From assembly GCF_030605225.1 (NCBI RefSeq), contig NZ_JAUWAV010000004.1, forward strand, positions 1 through 64,000: 64,000 bases of DNA. The letters are read 5' to 3'. How positions within the stretch are numbered: position 1 is the first letter of the stretch; each line of letters begins with the position of its first letter. Of this stretch, positions 26,785 through 36,484 are shown in pieces. The DNA is from Geoalkalibacter sp. GTDB lineage: Bacteria > Desulfobacterota > Desulfuromonadia > Desulfuromonadales > Geoalkalibacteraceae. Both the position numbers and the translations under genes were made by a program. The notes under the pieces were generated by a model. The model worked only from the letters and a program-made list of their open reading frames with translations. It searched no databases and had not been told where the DNA came from.

Positions 26785-28731
26785 ATGATCTACGCACAAT
26801 CACCGTTGGCCATCGGCCTTTTCTGCGCGTTCGTCCTGCTGGTGCTCGGCTTGTCCTTCTACCTCGGGCGCCGCACCACATCCTCCTCGGGTTACTATGC
26901 CGCGGGCGGCAACGTTCACTGGTTCACCAACGGCATCGCCTTCGCCGGTGACTATCTTTCCGCCGCGTCCTTCCTCGGCATCTGCGGCATGATCGCCACC
27001 GCCGGCTATGACGGCTGGATGTATTCCGTCGGCTACCTGGCGGGCTGGATGGTCGCCCTGTTCCTGGTCGCCGAGCCCATGAAGCGCCTCGGCAAGTACA
27101 CCTTCACCGACGCCCTCGACTCGAAATTCAATTCCAAGAGCATCCAGTTGATGGCCGCCATCAGCACCCTGGTGGTCTCGGTATTCTACCTGATTCCGCA
27201 GATGGTGGGCGCCGGCACCCTGGTCACCCCGCTGCTCGGCCTGCCCCATTACGCGGGCGTCATCATCGTCGGCGTGGTCGTGACCATCATCGTCGCCACC
27301 GCCGGCATGGCCTCCACCACCATGGTGCAGTTCCTCAAGGGCGGCATGCTGCTGATCTTCTCCACCATCCTGGTGATCGCCGTGCTGACCCGCGGTCTGT
27401 CCACCACTCCGGAAAACGACGGCAAGGCCTATCACAACTTCGTGACCCTGCAGGGCAGCGTGGCCGCCGACGGCAGCCTGATGCTGAGCGACCCCGCCTA
27501 TGCCGTTCCCGCCGACTGGCGCGACTCGGCCTTTGCGGAAGCGGGCATGGTCAAGCTGAGCAAGGACGGCATCGACAGCATCTGGCATCTGCAGGCCGAC
27601 GGCCAGGGCGGTTATCTGCTGGAAGAAACCCTCTACCAGGTGACGCTCGCCGACGGCTCCCGCCTCTACAACGGTGCTCCCGCGACCGAGGGCCGCTTCT
27701 TTCCCGTCGGCCACATGAAGGAAATCAACCTGGGCGGCGAAACCGTGCTGCAGACCGGCGCCATCGGCCCCCTGGCCTTCCTGCGCACCATCCAGGACAG
27801 CAGCGTGGTGCTCTGGGGCACCAAGCACGTGCGCCTGGGTGACGATTATTACACCGTGTACTACCAGAAGCCGACTCCCGGCACCCAGATTCTGCGTCCG
27901 GGTCTGAAATTCAAGGTCGACAACGCCACGGGCGCCGAGAAGTTCAACTTCTTCTCCCTGATGCTCGCCCTGTTCTGCGGCACCGCGGCCCTGCCCCACA
28001 TTCTGATCCGCTACTACACCGTGCCCAGCCAGGCCGCGGCGCGTAAATCGACTCTGGTGGCCATCGCCGCCATCGGCTTCTTCTACATCCTCACCCTGTT
28101 CATGGGTCTGGGCGCCATGACCAACGGCGTCATCAACATCATGGACAACAACATGTCGGCGCCGCTGCTCGCGCTGTCCTTCGGCGTCATCCTCTTCGCC
28201 ATCATCTCCTCCATCGCCTTCGCCACGGTGCTCGGTACCGTGTCGGGTCTGATCGTGGCGGCGTCGGGCGCGGTGGCTCACGACCTGATGGACAACTTCT
28301 TCGGCATGAAGATGCAGGACAAGAACAAGGTGCTCGCCGGCAAGATCTCGGCCGTGGTGGTCGGCTTCATCGCCATCTATCTGGGCATCGTCTTCGAGGG
28401 CATGAACGTGAGCTTCCTCGTCGGCTGGGCCTTCGCCATCGCGGCCTCGGCCAACCTGCCCGCCATCATCATGCTGCTGTTCTGGAAGCGCACCACCGCC
28501 CAGGGCGTGGCCGCCTCCATCGGCGTGGGCATCGTTTCGGCCCTGGGCCTGATCCTGCTCTCGCCCGACATGTACGTGCGCTACGGCCTGCTGCCCAGCG
28601 ACGCGCCCATCTCCTTCAACAGCCCGGCGGCCATCTCCATTCCCCTGAGCTTCCTTGCCCTGGTGCTGGTCTCCCTGGTCACCAAGCGCGTGGAAGTGCC
28701 GGATGAGGCCGCGGAGAGCGCCCGCGCCTGA
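26785..28731 (+). CDS. actP: Sodium/acetate symporter, ActP type
   Basis: 648 residues, solute:sodium symporter family. Characteristic segments are AGDYLSAASFLGICGMIATAGYDG near the start, LPHILIRYYTVPSQAAARKS and the many hydrophobic helices (13 or so). It is longer than E. coli ActP because of an inserted hydrophilic region of about 150 residues (roughly 210-375, including WHLQADGQGGYLLEETLYQV) between membrane helices, as in the Geobacteraceae acetate permeases. It imports acetate, the main carbon and electron source of this group. Ribosome binding site GGGGGAG; a strong terminator follows. Confidence 0.92.
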   Translation: MIYAQSPLAIGLFCAFVLLVLGLSFYLGRRTTSSSGYYAAGGNVHWFTNGIAFAGDYLSAASFLGICGMIATAGYDGWMYSVGYLAGWMVALFLVAEPMKRLGKYTFTDALDSKFNSKSIQLMAAISTLVVSVFYLIPQMVGAGTLVTPLLGLPHYAGVIIVGVVVTIIVATAGMASTTMVQFLKGGMLLIFSTILVIAVLTRGLSTTPENDGKAYHNFVTLQGSVAADGSLMLSDPAYAVPADWRDSAFAEAGMVKLSKDGIDSIWHLQADGQGGYLLEETLYQVTLADGSRLYNGAPATEGRFFPVGHMKEINLGGETVLQTGAIGPLAFLRTIQDSSVVLWGTKHVRLGDDYYTVYYQKPTPGTQILRPGLKFKVDNATGAEKFNFFSLMLALFCGTAALPHILIRYYTVPSQAAARKSTLVAIAAIGFFYILTLFMGLGAMTNGVINIMDNNMSAPLLALSFGVILFAIISSIAFATVLGTVSGLIVAASGAVAHDLMDNFFGMKMQDKNKVLAGKISAVVVGFIAIYLGIVFEGMNVSFLVGWAFAIAASANLPAIIMLLFWKRTTAQGVAASIGVGIVSALGLILLSPDMYVRYGLLPSDAPISFNSPAAISIPLSFLALVLVSLVTKRVEVPDEAAESARA

Positions 28732-28781
28732 GACGCCGGAGCAAGACCCTTGTCTGAAATTTCATCCTGATGGCATGATGT

Positions 28782-28813
28782 GGGCCGCCCCTGCCGGGCG
28801 GCCCATCCTTTTT
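28782..28813 (+). terminator. Terminator after actP
   Basis: GGGCCGCCC-CTGCC-GGGCGGCCC, a perfect 9-bp GC stem with a 5-nt loop, followed by ATCCTTTTTC. It sits 50 bp after the actP stop. Confidence 0.85.
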
Positions 28814-28833
28814 CCCGGGAGAGAGTGCCCCTC

Positions 28834-29466
28834 ATGGTTCGTTTTCGTGTCACCCTCATCGTCGTCAGCCTGGTGCTGCTGTTCCTCGGCTACCAGGACG
28901 CAGGCCAGACCCTGCGCAACCCCGAGCCCCTGAGCATCGAGCTCTCCACCCTGCTGCGCGAGGGCGCGCCGCGCGAGTGGTTGCACGTCACCGGCGGCTA
29001 TCAGAATCTCGATGCGGCCATCTCCACCTCGGGACAGGCCGAGCGCTTCACCGCCCTGCTCATCCCCTTGGTGACCGACCCCGACGAGAACCTGTTTCAG
29101 GTGCTGGTGGAAACACGCGATCCCGGATTGCTCGATCTGCTGTATCGCTATCATTTCGGCTTCGACAATGTGTTTGCCCAGGAGCGCTTCCGCGAGGAAC
29201 AATCTCAAGCATTTCGCGCACCGCGCGAAGTCACGGGAATGGTGGTCACCGGAACGATCGCCGAGAGCAACCGCTCCAAGCTGCTGGAACTCGCCCAGGC
29301 CACCGGGCTCAACGTCGCCGAGAACGTGATCTTCATCAGCGAGGGGAAAACGCCCGCGCAATATCGAGGCTTTTTCTTCCTGGCCATGGGTCTCGCCGGA
29401 TTGGTCAAGGGCATTCTCATGTTTCGCGCGCCCGGCACCAAGCCCCAGGCCCCTCGTCACCCCTGA
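28834..29466 (+). CDS. Membrane-anchored protein of unknown function
   Basis: 210 residues; no family recognised. A membrane helix at the N-terminus (VTLIVVSLVLLFLGYQ, about 6-21) and another near the C-terminus (FFFLAMGLAGLVKGILMF, about 180-197) enclose a soluble domain of about 155 residues that most likely faces outside the cytoplasm. ATG 28834 has GGGAGAGAG. It follows the actP terminator, so it needs its own promoter or readthrough, and it precedes cheW by 214 bp. Confidence 0.7.
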   Translation: MVRFRVTLIVVSLVLLFLGYQDAGQTLRNPEPLSIELSTLLREGAPREWLHVTGGYQNLDAAISTSGQAERFTALLIPLVTDPDENLFQVLVETRDPGLLDLLYRYHFGFDNVFAQERFREEQSQAFRAPREVTGMVVTGTIAESNRSKLLELAQATGLNVAENVIFISEGKTPAQYRGFFFLAMGLAGLVKGILMFRAPGTKPQAPRHP

Positions 29467-29544
29467 TCCGCCGCCGCCTTTTTCCCAAACAGTGCAAGCC
29501 GTACCCCGCGCGCCCGCCCTTGCCCCGAGGCGTGCGAATTTTCC

Positions 29545-29573
29545 TTGACCTCTGTCCGGCAGATCATTACAAT
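29545..29573 (+). promoter_or_regulatory. Sigma-70-like promoter of cheW
   Basis: TTGACC (29545), 17-bp spacer, TACAAT (29568). One of the best promoter matches of the window; it predicts a leader of about 100 nt. Confidence 0.55.
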
Positions 29574-29680
29574 GCCTTAATTGAACTAATTTTAAGACCT
29601 GCCACGGTCGGCAAAGAACCGCATGCGTTTTCCAGAAGATCCGGCTGAGTATCCGGGAAATGCGCACAAGGAGACGGACA

Positions 29681-30205
29681 ATGACGCAAGCCAATGAGCG
29701 ACTGGCCCTGAACGAGCACCTCGGCGAGGACGAGGATACCCAGAAAGGCAAGTACCTGACCTTTCACCTGGCCGACGAGGACTACGGCATTGAAATCCGC
29801 TACGTCACCGAAATCATCGGCATCCAGAAAATCACCGAGGTTCCCGACATGCCCGAATTCGTCAAGGGCGTGATCAACCTGCGCGGCAAGGTGATTCCGG
29901 TGATGGACGTGCGCATGCGCTTCATGTTTCCGCCGCGCGACTACAACGACCGTACCTGCATCATCGTGGTCAATGTCAACGGCACCGCCGTCGGCCTGGT
30001 GGTGGATGAGGTGAGCGAAGTCGCCGACATCCCCGAGGATCAAATCGAGCCGCCGCCGCGCTCCAGCCGCGCCGCCGCGAGCCGCTACATTCAGGGCATG
30101 GGCAAGATGGGCCAGGATGTGAAGATTCTGCTCGACGTCAACCATCTGCTCTACGACGAGCACATGCTGCAGAGCGCCGGCGCCCAGGGGGCGGAGTTGT
30201 TCTGA
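29681..30205 (+). CDS. cheW: Chemotaxis coupling protein CheW
   Basis: 174 residues, a single CheW domain (about 22-165). Family landmarks are KYLTFHLADEDYGIEI, EVPDMPEFVKGVINLRGKVIPVMDVR and VGLVVDEVSEV. CheW links chemoreceptors to the kinase CheA. ATG 29681 has AAGGAGA; the frame extends to 29660 but that start has no ribosome binding site. It is alone, far from other che genes in the window; the only receptor here, at 58888, is broken. Confidence 0.95.
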   Translation: MTQANERLALNEHLGEDEDTQKGKYLTFHLADEDYGIEIRYVTEIIGIQKITEVPDMPEFVKGVINLRGKVIPVMDVRMRFMFPPRDYNDRTCIIVVNVNGTAVGLVVDEVSEVADIPEDQIEPPPRSSRAAASRYIQGMGKMGQDVKILLDVNHLLYDEHMLQSAGAQGAELF

Positions 30206-30230
30206 GGGAGGCGCGACAAGCCATGAATGT

Positions 30231-30269
30231 CAAGCAAAAGGGCCGCGGTTTACGCGGCCCTTTTGCTTG
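30231..30269. terminator. Bidirectional terminator between cheW and asnS
   Basis: A perfect 17-bp stem CAAGCAAAAGGGCCGCG / CGCGGCCCTTTTGCTTG around GTTTA. It gives T-runs after the GC stem on both strands, serving cheW (plus) and asnS (minus). Confidence 0.9.
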
Positions 30270-30275
30270 GTGTCT

Positions 30276-31679
30276 TTAAAATTTGGCGTTGCCGGGGGTA
30301 CGGGGGAAAGGGATGACGTCGCGGATGTTGCCCATGCCGGTGACGTACATGAGCAGGCGCTCGAAGCCCAGGCCGAAACCCGCATGGGGGCAGCTGCCCC
30401 AGCGACGCAGGTCGAGATACCATTGCAGACTTTGCGGCGCGATGCCGACCTCGGCCATGCGCGCCCCAAGCACCTCAGATCGCTCCTCGCGCTGCGAACC
30501 GCCGATGATCTCGCCCACCCGCGGCACCAGACAATCCATGGCCGCGACGGTTTTCCCATCGGCGTTGAGGCGCATGTAGAAGGCCTTGATCTCCTTGGGA
30601 TAATCGGTGACGAAGAGCGGCCCCTTGACCACCTGCTCGGTCAGGAAGCGCTCGTGCTCCGATTGCAGGTCGCAGCCCCAGCGCACCGGGTATTCGAAAC
30701 GCTCTCCCGCGGCCTGCAATTCTTTCACGGCTTCGGTATAGGTCAGGGTCTGAAAGCGCGCCCCGACCAGATCCTCCAGCTTTTCCAGCAGACCCTTTTC
30801 CATGTGCTCGGCGAAAAATTCCAGATCCTCCCGGCAATGCTCCAAAGCGTAGCGACACAGGTATTGCAGAAAATCAGCGGCGAGACGGCAGTCCTCGGCC
30901 AGATCGGCGAACGCCATTTCCGGCTCGATCATCCAGAATTCGGCGGCATGGCGGCTGGTGTTGGAATTCTCGGCGCGAAAGGTCGGCCCGAAGGTGTAGA
31001 TGTCGCTGAAGGCGCAGGCAAAGGCTTCGCCCTGCAACTGACCGCTGACGGTGAGTCCGGTGCGCTCGCCGAAAAAATCCCGGCTCCAGTCGATGGCCCC
31101 GTCTACACGCGGCGGGTTGGCGGGATCGAGAGTGCTGACGCGAAACATCTCGCCCGCTCCTTCGCAGTCATTGGCGGTGATGATGGGCGTGTGCACGTAA
31201 AGAAAGCCGCGCTCCTGAAAAAAGCGGTGGACGGCGTAAGCCAGGGCCGAGCGCACGCGAAACACCGCGCCGAAGGTGTTGGAACGCACGCGCAGATGGG
31301 CGATGGTGCGCAGATATTCAAAGCTGTGCCGCTTTTTCTGCAATGGGTAGTCGGCGTCGGCCTCGCCCAGCACGCGAATCTCTTGCGCCCTGAGTTCCCA
31401 GTGTTGACCGGCGGCGGGCGAAACGACCAGTTCGCCGCGCACCTCGATGCAGGCCCCCGTGCCCAGCCGCGCCATCTCGGCGGAGCCGTTGAGCGGCGCC
31501 GCGACGACCACCTGCAAATGCGCCAGGCAGGAGCCGTCGTTGAGGGCGATAAAGGAGACCTCCTTGCCCGCGCGCAGCGTGCGGACCCAACCCTTGACCA
31601 GCCGCGGCCCCGGCGTTGCCGTCTCGCGCAGCAGTTGGGCGATGCGGGTGCGTTCCCTGGGAAAATCATCGTTCATCAT
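30276..31679 (-). CDS. asnS: Asparagine-tRNA ligase
   Basis: 467 residues, class IIb synthetase. The N-terminal OB-fold anticodon domain ([21 protein letters not shown]) is followed by the catalytic core with motif 2 around [21 protein letters not shown] and motif 3 [28 protein letters not shown] favours Asn over Asp specificity. ATG 31679 (MMNDDF) has GGGAGG at a good distance; the frame is open to 31706. It ends just after the shared terminator with cheW. Confidence 0.96.
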   Translation of the reverse strand: MMNDDFPRERTRIAQLLRETATPGPRLVKGWVRTLRAGKEVSFIALNDGSCLAHLQVVVAAPLNGSAEMARLGTGACIEVRGELVVSPAAGQHWELRAQEIRVLGEADADYPLQKKRHSFEYLRTIAHLRVRSNTFGAVFRVRSALAYAVHRFFQERGFLYVHTPIITANDCEGAGEMFRVSTLDPANPPRVDGAIDWSRDFFGERTGLTVSGQLQGEAFACAFSDIYTFGPTFRAENSNTSRHAAEFWMIEPEMAFADLAEDCRLAADFLQYLCRYALEHCREDLEFFAEHMEKGLLEKLEDLVGARFQTLTYTEAVKELQAAGERFEYPVRWGCDLQSEHERFLTEQVVKGPLFVTDYPKEIKAFYMRLNADGKTVAAMDCLVPRVGEIIGGSQREERSEVLGARMAEVGIAPQSLQWYLDLRRWGSCPHAGFGLGFERLLMYVTGMGNIRDVIPFPRTPGNAKF

Positions 31680-31814
31680 CAGCCGAACCTCCCGTCGACC
31701 TCCCAACCCCGGCCCCGCGCCCGCGCGGACGGCTTGCCCGAAGTCGGACCTGTGTTAGATTTGATGACATTGGATAAATGAGTTCACCTCCCCGCACTCG
31801 GCGGAAGCGATGCC

Positions 31815-33917
31815 ATGGCCCAATCGCCGCATTATGCCATAAAGGGTCTGCGCAAAAAAATCATTCTCTCCGCCATCGTCTACACCCTGGCGGCACTTCT
31901 GATCATTTCCATCCTGAGCATCTATCCCTTTTACCACTGGATTCGTCACTTTGAGGAAAACGGCCTGACGCATGCCGCCAAGATCCGCGCCCTGGCCATC
32001 GAGGAATACCTCAGCCGCATGGTGGAAATCACGCGGCAGATCAACGCGCGAAGCGCCATCCGCCGGGCCCTGCAGGACTATCGCGACGGCAGGCTGAGCT
32101 TCGAGGAACTCCAGGGATTGACCCCGGCGGTGCTGACGGACGCCCTGGAGATTTCCCGGGAGGTGGTCGGCATCACCCGCCTCGACGCACAGTTGCGCGT
32201 CGTCGCCCAAGTCGGTCAACCCATTCCGCGGCAGGGTCTGCCGAGTTCACCAATGGACATCGCCTATCGAATTTTCGACCCGCTGCTTATCGACGGCAGC
32301 CTGTATCTGGCCGTCTGCGGACCGATCCTCCACAAGAATCAGCCCACCACGGTGATCGGCTACGATCTGGTGCTGTTCAGCACCAACCAACTGCAGCGCA
32401 TCATCTGGGATGAAACGGGACTGGGCGCCAGCGGCGAAAGCTTTCTGGCGCGCGGCGAGGGGGATGAGACCGTCCTGTTTTTCCCCAGCCGCAAGGGCAG
32501 CGAGGAAGTCTACAATCTGCGGCTCGCGCGTTCCTCGCTGCAGCCCGCCGTGGACCAGGCCGGCCGGGGCGAACTGGGAATTCTGCGTCTGGAGGAGGCA
32601 TCGCGGGGGAAAGTGGTCGCCTTTGCCCCCATCAGCGGCACGCCTTGGGCCCTGCTGGTCGCCATGGACCAGGCCGAGCTCATGGCGCCCTTGCAAAAGC
32701 AGGTGTTCTCCGTTGCGGCCCTGGTCCTGTTTTTCACGACCCTGGGCACACTTGGCCTGCTCGCCCTGCTGCGGCCCCTGACGGGAAGGGTGCTGGTCCA
32801 TACCGAGGAACTCGACGAGCTCAATCGCAGCCTGCGCGAGGAGATCAACGAGCGCCAGCGAGCCGAGGAGGATCTGCGACGCAGTGAACATGAATGGGAG
32901 ATGACCTTCGAGGCCATCACCGATGCCGTGGCCATCATGGACCGCGAAAAGCGGATCCACAAACTAAACCGCGCCGCCACCGACCTGGCGCGGGAACTCT
33001 TTCCCGCGCTGCCGACCGACGAGGGCTGCCGGCGGCTGTTCGGCCTGGACAAGCCGCCCGAGGACTGTCCCTTCTGCCGCATGGCGGCCGAGAAGCAGGC
33101 GCAATGCGCGGAGTTGCACGAGGCGTCCGGCAACCGCTGGTTCCACGTCGCGAGCTATCCTCTGTTCGACGAGGGGGGCGAACTCTGGGGCGGAGTGCTC
33201 ATCGCCCAGGATTTCACCGAGCAAAAACGCATGGAACAAATCAAGGACGAGATGATTTCCTCGGTCAGCCACGAAATGCGCACGCCCCTCACCGCCATGC
33301 TCGGCTTTGTCGAGTTCATGTTGGAAAACCCCGTGGAACGCGAACAGCAGATCGACTATCTCAAAACCGTCCATCACGAAACCGAGCGGCTCAACGAGCT
33401 CATCAGCAATTTTCTCGATCTGCAACGCTTGCAGGCCCAGCTGGAAACTTACCACTTCGCCGCCGTCGATCCCTGCGTGCTGCTCGGCCAGGCCGCCCAC
33501 CTGTTTCAGGTCGCCTCCAAAAAGCATCGGGTGCTGCTGCGCTGCCCCGAAAAGCTGCCGACGATTCGCGGCGACGAAAACAGGCTCATGCAGGTGCTGA
33601 AAAATCTGGTGTCCAACGCCATCAAATATTCGCCCGAGGGCGGCGACGTGGTGCTGGGCGCCAAGGCCGAAGGGGATGAGGTGCTGCTGTTCGTGCAGGA
33701 TCAGGGATTGGGCATACCGAGTCATGCCCGCGACAGAATCTTCGAGCGTTTTTATCGTGTCGACGACAGCGAAAAACGCCTACCCGGAGGGATCGGCCTG
33801 GGATTGGCCCTGGTGCGCGAAGTGATCAGGGCCCACGGCGGCAGGGTGTGGGTGGAGAGCACCATCGGCGTCGGCAGCACCTTCTACGTCAGCCTGCCGG
33901 TGAACAAGACGGAATGA
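31815..33917 (+). CDS. Membrane sensor histidine kinase with periplasmic Cache-like and PAS domains
   Basis: 700 residues. A membrane helix (about 17-38) and a second near residues 300-322 enclose a periplasmic sensor region of about 260 residues that looks like a double Cache fold (GITRLDAQLRVVAQVG, VVAFAPISGTPWALLVAMDQ). A coiled coil (HTEELDELNRSLREEINERQR) leads to a PAS domain with an unusual cysteine cluster (DEGCRRLFGL, EDCPFCRMAAEKQAQCAEL), then HisKA (SSVSHEMRTPLTAMLGF) and HATPase_c (NLVSNAIKYSPEGG, DQGLGIP, GGIGLGLALVRE). The phospho-acceptor His is in the HEMRTPL motif. No response regulator is adjacent. The cysteines might bind metal or sense redox; this is inference. Confidence 0.92.
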   Translation: MAQSPHYAIKGLRKKIILSAIVYTLAALLIISILSIYPFYHWIRHFEENGLTHAAKIRALAIEEYLSRMVEITRQINARSAIRRALQDYRDGRLSFEELQGLTPAVLTDALEISREVVGITRLDAQLRVVAQVGQPIPRQGLPSSPMDIAYRIFDPLLIDGSLYLAVCGPILHKNQPTTVIGYDLVLFSTNQLQRIIWDETGLGASGESFLARGEGDETVLFFPSRKGSEEVYNLRLARSSLQPAVDQAGRGELGILRLEEASRGKVVAFAPISGTPWALLVAMDQAELMAPLQKQVFSVAALVLFFTTLGTLGLLALLRPLTGRVLVHTEELDELNRSLREEINERQRAEEDLRRSEHEWEMTFEAITDAVAIMDREKRIHKLNRAATDLARELFPALPTDEGCRRLFGLDKPPEDCPFCRMAAEKQAQCAELHEASGNRWFHVASYPLFDEGGELWGGVLIAQDFTEQKRMEQIKDEMISSVSHEMRTPLTAMLGFVEFMLENPVEREQQIDYLKTVHHETERLNELISNFLDLQRLQAQLETYHFAAVDPCVLLGQAAHLFQVASKKHRVLLRCPEKLPTIRGDENRLMQVLKNLVSNAIKYSPEGGDVVLGAKAEGDEVLLFVQDQGLGIPSHARDRIFERFYRVDDSEKRLPGGIGLGLALVREVIRAHGGRVWVESTIGVGSTFYVSLPVNKTE

Positions 33918-33918
33918 A

Positions 33919-33946
33919 CGACAACCGACAACCGACAACCGACAGC
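33919..33946. repeat. Four copies of a 7-bp unit
   Basis: CGACAAC three times and CGACAGC once, directly between the kinase stop codon and the prfC stop codon. Convergent gene ends; no function seen. Confidence 0.6.
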
Positions 33947-33951
33947 CGATA

Positions 33952-35538
33952 TCAGGCGTGCTCGCGGGTTTTCAGAAATGCAACGCCGGGCCACTGCTCG
34001 GCGACGTAGTTGAGGCGCCATTCGCTGGGCGCCAGATAGGTGAGATTGTCCTCGGCGTCCCAGGCCAGGTTGGTCTGGTTTTTTTTCTCGAATTCCTCAC
34101 GCTTCTTGCGATCCTCGCAGGCCACCCAGCGGGCGGTGGCGTAATCCACCCCCTCGTACACCGCGTCGACGCCGTACTCGTCCTTGAGCCGCGCCATGGT
34201 CACATCGAACTGCAAGACGCCGACGGCGCCAAGAATATAATCGCTGCCGAACAGCGGTCGAAACACCTGCACCGCGCCTTCCTCGGAAAGCTGCAACAGA
34301 CCTTTCTGCAGTTGCTTGGCCTTGAGGGGATTTTTCAGGCGCACGCGACGAAAGTGCTCGGGCGCGAAGCTGGGGATGCCGGTGAATTTCAAGGGTTCCT
34401 TGTCGGTGAAGGTGTCGCCCACCTTGATGGTGCCGTGGTTGTGGATGCCGATGATGTCGCCGGGATAGGCCTCCTCGACGTTGGTGCGATCCTGGGCCAT
34501 GAAAATCGTCGCGTTGGACAGGTTGACGTCCTTGCCGATGCGGTGGTGGCGCACCTTCATGCCGCGGGTGAATTTGCCCGAGCAGATGCGCAAAAAAGCA
34601 ATGCGGTCGCGATGCGCCGGGTCCATGTTCGCCTGGATTTTGAACACGAAGCCGCTGAACTCCTCCTCGTAGGGCGACACTTCGCGAGTCTCGGTGGCGC
34701 GTGGTCCCGGCGCCGGAGCGATCTCGACGAAGGCGTCGAGCATTTCGCGCACACCGAAGTTATTCACGGCGCTGCCGAAGAACACCGGGGTCTGGTTGCC
34801 CTTGAGATACTCCTTGAGCTCGAAGGGATTGGCCGCGCCTTCGAGCAGTTCGATGTCGGTGCGCAGTTCCTCGGCCTGATCGCCGAGCAGTTCATCGAGC
34901 AGCGGATCATTGAGGTCGCGAATGGTCACCACCTCGTCGCTGACCCGTTCCTGCCCCGCGGTGAACAGATTGAGCTCTTTCTTGTAGAGGTTGTAGGTTC
35001 CCTTAAAGCGCTTGCCCATGCCGATGGGCCAGGACAGGGGCGCGCATTCGATCTGCAGGGTCTCCTCGATGTCGGCGAGCAGCTCCAGGGGTTCCTTGCC
35101 CTCGCGGTCGAGCTTGTTGATGAAGGTGAGAATGGGGGTGTTGCGCATGCGGCACACCTCCATGAGCTTGCGCGTCTGAGTCTCGACGCCCTTGGCGCTG
35201 TCGATGACCATCACCGCGCTGTCCACGGCGGTGAGCACCCGGTAGGTGTCCTCGGAGAAATCCTGGTGACCGGGGGTATCGAGGAGATTGATCTCGAAGT
35301 CGCGGTAGTTGAACTTCATCACCGAGCTGGTCACCGAGATGCCGCGCTCCTGTTCCACGGCCATCCAGTCGCTGGTGGCGTGGCGCGAGGCCTTGCGCGC
35401 CTTGACGGCGCCCGCCATCTGGATGGCGCCGCCGAACAGCAGCAGTTTTTCGGTGAGAGTGGTCTTGCCGGCGTCGGGGTGGCTGATGATGCCGAAGGTT
35501 CGGCGACGGTCGATCTCGTTCTGATTGTGCTTTTTCAC
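33952..35538 (-). CDS. prfC: Peptide chain release factor 3
   Basis: 528 residues, translational GTPase RF3. G-domain motifs: [14 protein letters not shown] (G1), QERGISVTS (G2), DTPGHQDF (G3), NKLDRE (G4). The long middle and C-terminal beta domains match PrfC ([20 protein letters not shown]). RF3 releases RF1/RF2 from the ribosome after termination. The start is GTG at 35538 with AAGGA upstream. It lies downstream of a small RCKP gene and a terminator on the same strand. Confidence 0.96.
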   Translation of the reverse strand: MKKHNQNEIDRRRTFGIISHPDAGKTTLTEKLLLFGGAIQMAGAVKARKASRHATSDWMAVEQERGISVTSSVMKFNYRDFEINLLDTPGHQDFSEDTYRVLTAVDSAVMVIDSAKGVETQTRKLMEVCRMRNTPILTFINKLDREGKEPLELLADIEETLQIECAPLSWPIGMGKRFKGTYNLYKKELNLFTAGQERVSDEVVTIRDLNDPLLDELLGDQAEELRTDIELLEGAANPFELKEYLKGNQTPVFFGSAVNNFGVREMLDAFVEIAPAPGPRATETREVSPYEEEFSGFVFKIQANMDPAHRDRIAFLRICSGKFTRGMKVRHHRIGKDVNLSNATIFMAQDRTNVEEAYPGDIIGIHNHGTIKVGDTFTDKEPLKFTGIPSFAPEHFRRVRLKNPLKAKQLQKGLLQLSEEGAVQVFRPLFGSDYILGAVGVLQFDVTMARLKDEYGVDAVYEGVDYATARWVACEDRKKREEFEKKNQTNLAWDAEDNLTYLAPSEWRLNYVAEQWPGVAFLKTREHA

Positions 35539-35570
35539 GAAGCAGACATCCTTGGAGGCGGTGCGCAGAC

Positions 35571-35597
35571 AAAACGACGGGCCGGAAAACCGGCCCG
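35571..35597 (-). terminator. Terminator between the RCKP gene and prfC
   Basis: On the minus strand CGGGCCGG-TTTT-CCGGCCCG followed by TCGTTTTGT: an 8-bp perfect stem with a short, interrupted T-run. It separates the 35-residue gene from prfC. Confidence 0.55.
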
Positions 35598-35663
35598 CCA
35601 GGTTGAAATGTGGATTTTACTGCGGACGCCCCCCGGGGGTCAACCGCTGATCCGCCGACGGCA

Positions 35664-35771
35664 TCAGCCTTTCTTGACGAACACCGTCTGCTCGTTGCAC
35701 TTGGCGCATTTCTTCGGTTTACAGCGCCCCTCGCGTTCGGTTTTGCATTTCTCGCATTGCCATACCGCCAT
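35664..35771 (-). CDS. RCKP-type rubredoxin-like small zinc protein
   Basis: 35 residues, too short for most gene finders: MAVWQCEKCKTEREGRCKPK, then KCAKCNEQTVFVKKG. Cysteines at 6 and 9 and at 22 and 25 form two CxxC knuckles and C17 lies in the RCKP motif that names this small-protein family, seen mostly in sulfate- and metal-reducing anaerobes. A strong ribosome binding site (AAAAGGAG) is 8-9 nt before ATG 35771. Its own terminator follows at 35571-35597, so it is a self-contained transcription unit. Function unknown; zinc or iron binding is likely. Confidence 0.8.
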   Translation of the reverse strand: MAVWQCEKCKTEREGRCKPKKCAKCNEQTVFVKKG

Positions 35772-35971
35772 GAATTCATCTCCTTTTCTGAAGAATCATT
35801 GAAGACAAAACTGGTGACAGTTTGCCTCGACCCTCGCCGATTGTCAAGGGACCCTCGGTCACTCCGCTGCGTCCTGAAAAAACTACCGGAAATTTTCCGG
35901 CGCTTGCGTTAGACTTGGGCGATTGCCCGTAGGCGAACGGCAGCCAATTATTTGATCGAGGCGGATTGACC

Positions 35972-36484
35972 ATGCTTGGATGGGTGGGTGCGCTCTGGGG
36001 ACTGGGCGCCATTTCATTGTTGCTCGGCAGCGCCGTTTATCGCCTGGGCAAACTGGGGATTGCCGCCTTCGAGGTTCCGTTCGGGATGGTGCATTGGGCG
36101 GTTCTTGCCGCCACCTTGGTGTTCATGGCGCACGCCGAAGGCTACCGCGGCTTTCAGCGCGCCTTTTCCCCGCGGGTCGCGGCGCGCGCCCGTTACCTGC
36201 GCGATCACCCGCGCCCCCTGCATGTGCTGCTCGCCCCGCTGTTCTGCATGGGATTCATCCACGCCACGCCCCGCCGGCGCAAAACCTCGCTGATCCTGAC
36301 CGCCGCGATCCTGGTCCTGATCCTGCTGGTGCGCCTGCTGCCCCAGCCCTGGCGCGGCATCATCGACCTGGGGGTCGTGGTCGGCCTGGGCTGGGGGCTG
36401 ATCTCCCTGTGGATCTTTTCCCTGCGCGCCTTCGGCCCCGAGCCGCCCGCCGCCGACCCCGAGGTCGCGGAGATCCGCCCATGA
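35972..36484 (+). CDS. Multi-pass membrane protein of unknown function
   Basis: 170 residues with about five hydrophobic segments: the N-terminus (WVGALWGLGAISLLLGSAV), MVHWAVLAATLVFMAHAEG, VLLAPLFCMGF, LILTAAILVLILLVRLL and IIDLGVVVGLGWGLISLWI. Basic loops (FSPRVAARARYLRDH, TPRRRKTS) suggest their cytoplasmic sides. No family recognised. Its stop overlaps the start of the FRG-domain gene (ATGA), so the two are translationally coupled. ATG 35972 is chosen; TTG at 35966 is possible. Confidence 0.7.
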   Translation: MLGWVGALWGLGAISLLLGSAVYRLGKLGIAAFEVPFGMVHWAVLAATLVFMAHAEGYRGFQRAFSPRVAARARYLRDHPRPLHVLLAPLFCMGFIHATPRRRKTSLILTAAILVLILLVRLLPQPWRGIIDLGVVVGLGWGLISLWIFSLRAFGPEPPAADPEVAEIRP

